The position numbers were made by a program, and so were the translations under genes. This document shows positions 60,079 through 64,000 of a stretch of DNA of 64,000 bases, in pieces. Each line of letters opens with the position of its first letter. Positions within the stretch are counted from its first letter, which is position 1. The DNA comes from Staphylococcus pseudintermedius (GTDB lineage Bacteria; Bacillota; Bacilli; Staphylococcales; Staphylococcaceae): NCBI RefSeq assembly GCF_001792775.2, contig NZ_MLGE02000003.1:1-64000 (forward strand). The letters are read 5' to 3'. The notes beneath the pieces were generated by a model that was not told the origin of the DNA, ran no database searches, and worked only from the letters and a program-made list of their open reading frames with translations.

Positions 60079-61260
60079 TTATAAATTTAAGTCTTTCAAC
60101 TTATCACCGAAAACGTCACCTAAAGTTGGGTTGTTTTCGTTTTCATCAGCAGGTTGTGTATAGTGCTGTGTTGTTTCCTCAGAAGCTTCTTCCGTTTCTT
60201 CGTCAGGATTTGCTGCTTTAATTGATAGTGAAATACGTTCTTCTTCAGGATTAATACCTAAAATTTTAACTTGAACAGTTTGACCTGGTTCAAGAACTTC
60301 GCCAGGTGTACCGATATGTTTATGGCTAATTTCTGAAATATGCACAAGGCCTTGTAAGCCACTGCTGATTTCAACAAATGCACCAAATGAAGCTAAGCGC
60401 ATTACTTTACCTTCAACAATGTCGCCTTCACTATATTTCTCTTGAATTGTTTCAAATGGACTTGGTAATGTATCTTTAATTGATAATGACACACGTTCAG
60501 AATCTTGTTCAACTGAACGAACTTTAACTTTAACAGTATCGCCAATAGAAACAACTTCTTCTGGTGATTTTACATGTTCGTGAGATAACTCAGAAACATG
60601 GACTAAACCATCAACGCCACCAAGGTCAATAAATGCGCCAAAGTTAGTTAAACGCGCAACTTTACCTTCAATTACGTCGCCAGCTTTAATCGATTGTAAT
60701 AATTCTGCTTTTTTCTTTTCGTTTTCTTCCGCTTCTACGGCTTTACGACTTAAGATGACGCGATTTTTTTCAGGTTCAAGCTCTTCAACTTTGAGTTCAA
60801 GCACACGTCCTTCATAATCAGAGAAATCTTCAATGTAATCAGTTGAAATTAATGATGCAGGAATAAAACCTCTTTGACCTACATCCACAACTAAACCACC
60901 TTTAACGACTTCAGTTACTTTCGCTTCAATCGTTTCGTTGTTCTCTAATTTCTCTTGTAAATAAGCATAAGACTGCTCTTCTTCTAATTTACGTTTAGAA
61001 AGGATGTAACTGCCTGTTTCGTTTTCTTCATCAACTTCAATTTTAGTCACATAAGCGCCAATTTCGTCGCCGACTTTGACCACTTCGTTTGCATTTTCAA
61101 CATGATATGTGGAAAGTTGACTAATTGGAATAATACCGTTGTATTTACCGCCATTGACGTGAACAACAACGTGCTTATCTTCAATTTGTTGTACTTCTCC
61201 TGTAATCTTATCGCCCTCTTTAATGTCATTAATCATTGATTCATTGAATTCTTCAGTCAT
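60079..61260 (-). CDS. rpsA: 30S ribosomal protein S1 homologue
   Basis: A 393-residue RNA-binding protein with four S1 (OB-fold) domains, starting near residues 15, 100, 188 and 273; the third and fourth are the clearest (GKVARLTNFGAFIDLGG, GKVMRLASFGAFVEISS). Firmicute S1 homologues have four domains instead of the six of E. coli S1, and are not always ribosome-bound. Two adjacent ATG codons follow AAGGAGG; the second fits the family and spacing. It is between cmk and der. Confidence 0.96.
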   Translation of the reverse strand: MTEEFNESMINDIKEGDKITGEVQQIEDKHVVVHVNGGKYNGIIPISQLSTYHVENANEVVKVGDEIGAYVTKIEVDEENETGSYILSKRKLEEEQSYAYLQEKLENNETIEAKVTEVVKGGLVVDVGQRGFIPASLISTDYIEDFSDYEGRVLELKVEELEPEKNRVILSRKAVEAEENEKKKAELLQSIKAGDVIEGKVARLTNFGAFIDLGGVDGLVHVSELSHEHVKSPEEVVSIGDTVKVKVRSVEQDSERVSLSIKDTLPSPFETIQEKYSEGDIVEGKVMRLASFGAFVEISSGLQGLVHISEISHKHIGTPGEVLEPGQTVQVKILGINPEEERISLSIKAANPDEETEEASEETTQHYTQPADENENNPTLGDVFGDKLKDLNL

Positions 61261-61351
61261 CATGATTGCCTCCTTATACTACTACATAATAATAACTTCT
61301 TATAAAAGTCTTGAATTGTCAAGAAATTTAGATAAGTTAGAATAAAATAAA

Positions 61352-62014
<663 letters not shown>

Positions 62015-62023
62015 TTACCTTCC

Positions 62024-62052
62024 TTGTCGTTTGTTTAACAATATTTTATCAT
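62024..62052 (+). promoter_or_regulatory. Possible ansA promoter
   Basis: TTGTCG (62024-62029) and TATCAT (62047-62052) are 17 bases apart in the short gap before ansA. Neither hexamer is perfect, and the pairing is a reading by eye. Confidence 0.4.
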
Positions 62053-62084
62053 AATAATGGACTATTTTACGAGGAGGAAGCTAA

Positions 62085-63053
62085 ATGAAAAATTTATTAG
62101 TCATCCATACGGGTGGCACAATTAGTATGTCAGAAGATGAATCGAATAAAGTGATGACGAATGACGACAATCCGATTACGCATCATCAAGATGTCATTGC
62201 ACAGTACGCTAACATAGATGAACAGGTGCCTTTTAACGTCCCTTCTCCACATATGACAATTGATAATGTCAAAATTTTAAAAGAAATCATTGAGGACCCA
62301 GACCATTTAACACACTTTGATGGTTATGTGATTACACATGGCACCGATACGTTAGAAGAGACTGCTTTTTTACTAGACTTAACGATTTCGACGTCTAAAC
62401 CAGTCGTTATTACAGGAGCTATGCGTTCTTCCAATGAGATTGGGTCAGATGGTTTATACAATTTTATTTCAGCTATACGAGTAGCGATTGAAGAAGAATC
62501 CGCAGGTAAAGGTGTCATGGTGGTTTTCAATGATGAGATACACACAGCGCGTAATGTCACGAAAACTCATACTTCAAACACGAATACGTTTCAAAGTCCC
62601 AACCACGGTCCGCTTGGTGTGATTACTAAAGCAGGTGTCTATTTTCACCATAGACCGTATGAGCGTCAATTTTTAACAAATATTAATGCTTCACTACAAA
62701 TTCCGTTAATTAAAGCACATATGGGTATGGGATGCGAAATGTTGGATTTTTATGCAGAACGTCATGTAGATGGTCTCGTGATTGAAGCGCTCGGACAAGG
62801 TAATCTTCCTCCTACTGCCATGCCAGGTGTCAATGCATGTTTGGATAAAAATATTCCTATTGTTCTAGTATCAAGATCATTTAATGGGATAGTGAGTGCG
62901 GTTTATGCATATGAAGGTGGCGGTCATCAATTATTTGAAAAAGGTGTGATTTTTTCAAACGGTTTGAACGGCCAAAAAGCGAGATTAAAGTTACTCGTCG
63001 CATTAAGCAACGATTTTCAACATGATCAAATTCAAGATTACTTTAATGTATAA
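62085..63053 (+). CDS. ansA: L-asparaginase (type I, cytoplasmic)
   Basis: Hydrolyses asparagine to aspartate and ammonia. 322 residues with both catalytic threonine motifs: IHTGGTISM near the N-terminus and ITHGTDTLEETA in the middle. No signal peptide, so cytoplasmic. GAGGAGG is 6 bases before the ATG. It is the only plus-strand gene in the last 25 kb, divergent from cmk and convergent with ypdA. Confidence 0.95.
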   Translation: MKNLLVIHTGGTISMSEDESNKVMTNDDNPITHHQDVIAQYANIDEQVPFNVPSPHMTIDNVKILKEIIEDPDHLTHFDGYVITHGTDTLEETAFLLDLTISTSKPVVITGAMRSSNEIGSDGLYNFISAIRVAIEEESAGKGVMVVFNDEIHTARNVTKTHTSNTNTFQSPNHGPLGVITKAGVYFHHRPYERQFLTNINASLQIPLIKAHMGMGCEMLDFYAERHVDGLVIEALGQGNLPPTAMPGVNACLDKNIPIVLVSRSFNGIVSAVYAYEGGGHQLFEKGVIFSNGLNGQKARLKLLVALSNDFQHDQIQDYFNV

Positions 63054-63092
63054 AACGACACGAGGTCTATATAAAAAAGAGATATCATTATG

Positions 63093-63135
63093 AAAATAGC
63101 CGCTCTTAATTGTGGAATTGAGATACGGCTATTTT
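63093..63135 (+). terminator. Terminator of ansA
   Basis: A 10-bp stem (63093-63102 with 63126-63135), with further CTC/GAG and AATT/AATT pairing inside, is followed by six T. It starts about 40 bases after the ansA stop codon. The rest of the gap (63136-63349) shows nothing I can support. Confidence 0.85.
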
Positions 63136-63349
63136 TTGTGCATTTACACAGTATCATGTGTTCATTCTTTTTTAGATATGAAATGTATGAAATGCGTGAG
63201 CTACTCTCCACATTCACAACCATGGTATGATATATTGAAAAAATTACACAATAAAAATGCGTCATGTCATATAAAATTAAATGCCCTTCATCAGTAATAT
63301 CAACGACGAAAGGCTTTTTGATAATATTTTGAGTAAACACTCATACAAT

Positions 63350-64000
63350 TTATGATTCTAATGGCGATTGCTTTTTAGTCAATATATGACGGGCAATGGC
63401 TTCACCATGATATTTACCGTTTTCGATAAAAATAGTATTCGCATCATTGCCAGCCGCGATAACCCCAGCGATATAGCAGTTTTCAATGTTCGTTTCATAC
63501 GTTTCGGAATTGTATACCGGTGCTGTTCCATATTCATTAGTATGAATGTCGATACCAATAGATTGCAAAAAGTCATAATCTGGGTGATAACCAATCATCG
63601 CAAACACGTAATCATTATCGATTGTGATGGTTTCTCCTTCTTTTTCAAACATCACTTGATCTTCTGTAATCTTTGTCACTTGACTATTGAAATGCATTTG
63701 AACATTACCTCGACGAACGAGTGATTCAAAATTCGGCAATATCCATGGCTTAATCGCTGGTGAATACGTCTCACCTCGATAAATAACAGTGACACGTGCA
63801 CCTGCTTTTTCTAACTCAATTGCTGCATCGACTGCAGAGTTTTTACCACCGATGATGACAACGTCTTGGTCAAAATACGGATGCGGTTCTTTAAAATAAT
63901 GCATTACTTTGGATAGCTCTGCACCTTCTACTTCTAACGTGTTATGTTGGCCGTAATAACCAGTCGCAACAGTTAAATAGCGACATTGATATACATCTTT
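63350..64000 (-). CDS. ypdA: YpdA family bacillithiol disulfide reductase (N-terminus beyond the window)
   Basis: The C-terminal 216 codons of an NADPH-dependent flavoprotein that reduces oxidised bacillithiol. The frame stays open to the window edge (KDVYQCRYLTVATGYYGQHN upstream of the first internal Met), so the gene is partial and that Met is not the start. Visible parts: the end of the FAD domain, the NADPH-binding GGKNSAVDAAIELEKAGARV, and the second FAD motif YIAGVIAAGNDANTIFIENG, then the usual C-terminal PLES. Partner proteins of the same system, BshA and BrxA, are encoded elsewhere in this window. Confidence 0.94.
   Translation of the reverse strand, partial: KDVYQCRYLTVATGYYGQHNTLEVEGAELSKVMHYFKEPHPYFDQDVVIIGGKNSAVDAAIELEKAGARVTVIYRGETYSPAIKPWILPNFESLVRRGNVQMHFNSQVTKITEDQVMFEKEGETITIDNDYVFAMIGYHPDYDFLQSIGIDIHTNEYGTAPVYNSETYETNIENCYIAGVIAAGNDANTIFIENGKYHGEAIARHILTKKQSPLES

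Noticed and set aside
63112-63297. Plus-strand 61-codon frame between ansA and ypdA with a Cys-rich MKCMKC start
   Set aside because: It overlaps the ansA terminator, lacks a ribosome binding site at either Met, and has no family resemblance.
63038-63340. Minus-strand 100-codon frame between ansA and ypdA
   Set aside because: It crosses the ansA terminator and the end of ansA, has no ribosome binding site and a composition typical of non-coding AT-rich sequence.

Overview
The window is a chromosomal segment of a Staphylococcus. The proteins align by eye with remembered S. aureus proteins over their full length (ArlRS, MurG, ThyA, RecU, AsnS, YpdA), and gene order follows the S. aureus brnQ3-odhBA-arlRS-...-thyA-...-pbp2-...-aroCBA-...-rpsA-cmk-ypdA region. 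Several intergenic sequences do not look like S. aureus, and the S. aureus ebh-norB-ilvA-ald block is absent. A species of the intermedius/hyicus side of the genus is therefore more likely than S. aureus; the exact species cannot be fixed from this sequence. Almost every gene lies on the minus strand. Only the queuosine-precursor transporter, the RNase HI-like gene, recU-pbp2 and ansA run on the plus strand. No tRNA, insertion sequence, prophage or CRISPR array was seen.

Layout. 0.2-5.8 kb: brnQ with a CodY-like box, a MoxR AAA ATPase plus VWA protein pair, and small or VOC proteins. 6-12.2 kb: odhA-odhB (2-oxoglutarate dehydrogenase) behind a cre-like site, then arlR-arlS. 12.28-12.47 kb: a Fur-controlled small RNA, the probable IsrR orthologue, divergent from arlR. 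12.7-16.4 kb: ctpA, a GNAT protein, murG and a PAP2 phosphatase. 16.5-20.5 kb: thyA-dfrA-degV-msrA-msrB-crr-yozE as one run. 21.3-23.2 kb: a zinc-finger protein, cvfC and brxA. 23.3-24.5 kb: a preQ1-I riboswitch, a queuosine-precursor transporter and an RNase HI-like gene. 24.6-31.2 kb: ypcP, a double dynamin, rarD and a THUMP RNA methyltransferase. 31.5-31.9 kb: RNase P RNA. 31.9-38.6 kb: gpsB, ypsA and a DUF1798 gene, then plus-strand recU-pbp2, then dnaD-nth-ypoC. 38.8-46.5 kb: pyrophosphohydrolase, bshA, cca, birA, dinG and asnS. 46.7-53.4 kb: aroC-aroB-aroA-TPR-reoY-DUF1405-yugP. 53.7-58.4 kb: ndk, the menaquinone/heptaprenyl genes, hup and gpsA. 58.4-64 kb: der, rpsA, cmk, ansA and a truncated ypdA.

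The content is mainly core: central metabolism, cell wall synthesis and division (murG, pbp2, gpsB, reoY), folate and thymidylate, shikimate, menaquinone side chain, thiol-redox repair (msrA/B, brxA, bshA, ypdA) and translation. The most interesting signals are non-coding: a small RNA with two Fur boxes and C-rich runs, a very compact preQ1 riboswitch overlapping a ribosome binding site, a diverged pair of ~460-bp hairpin-bearing intergenic repeats, and a decayed reading frame beside hup. Positions of motifs and hairpins were read by eye; no alignment or database search was run.
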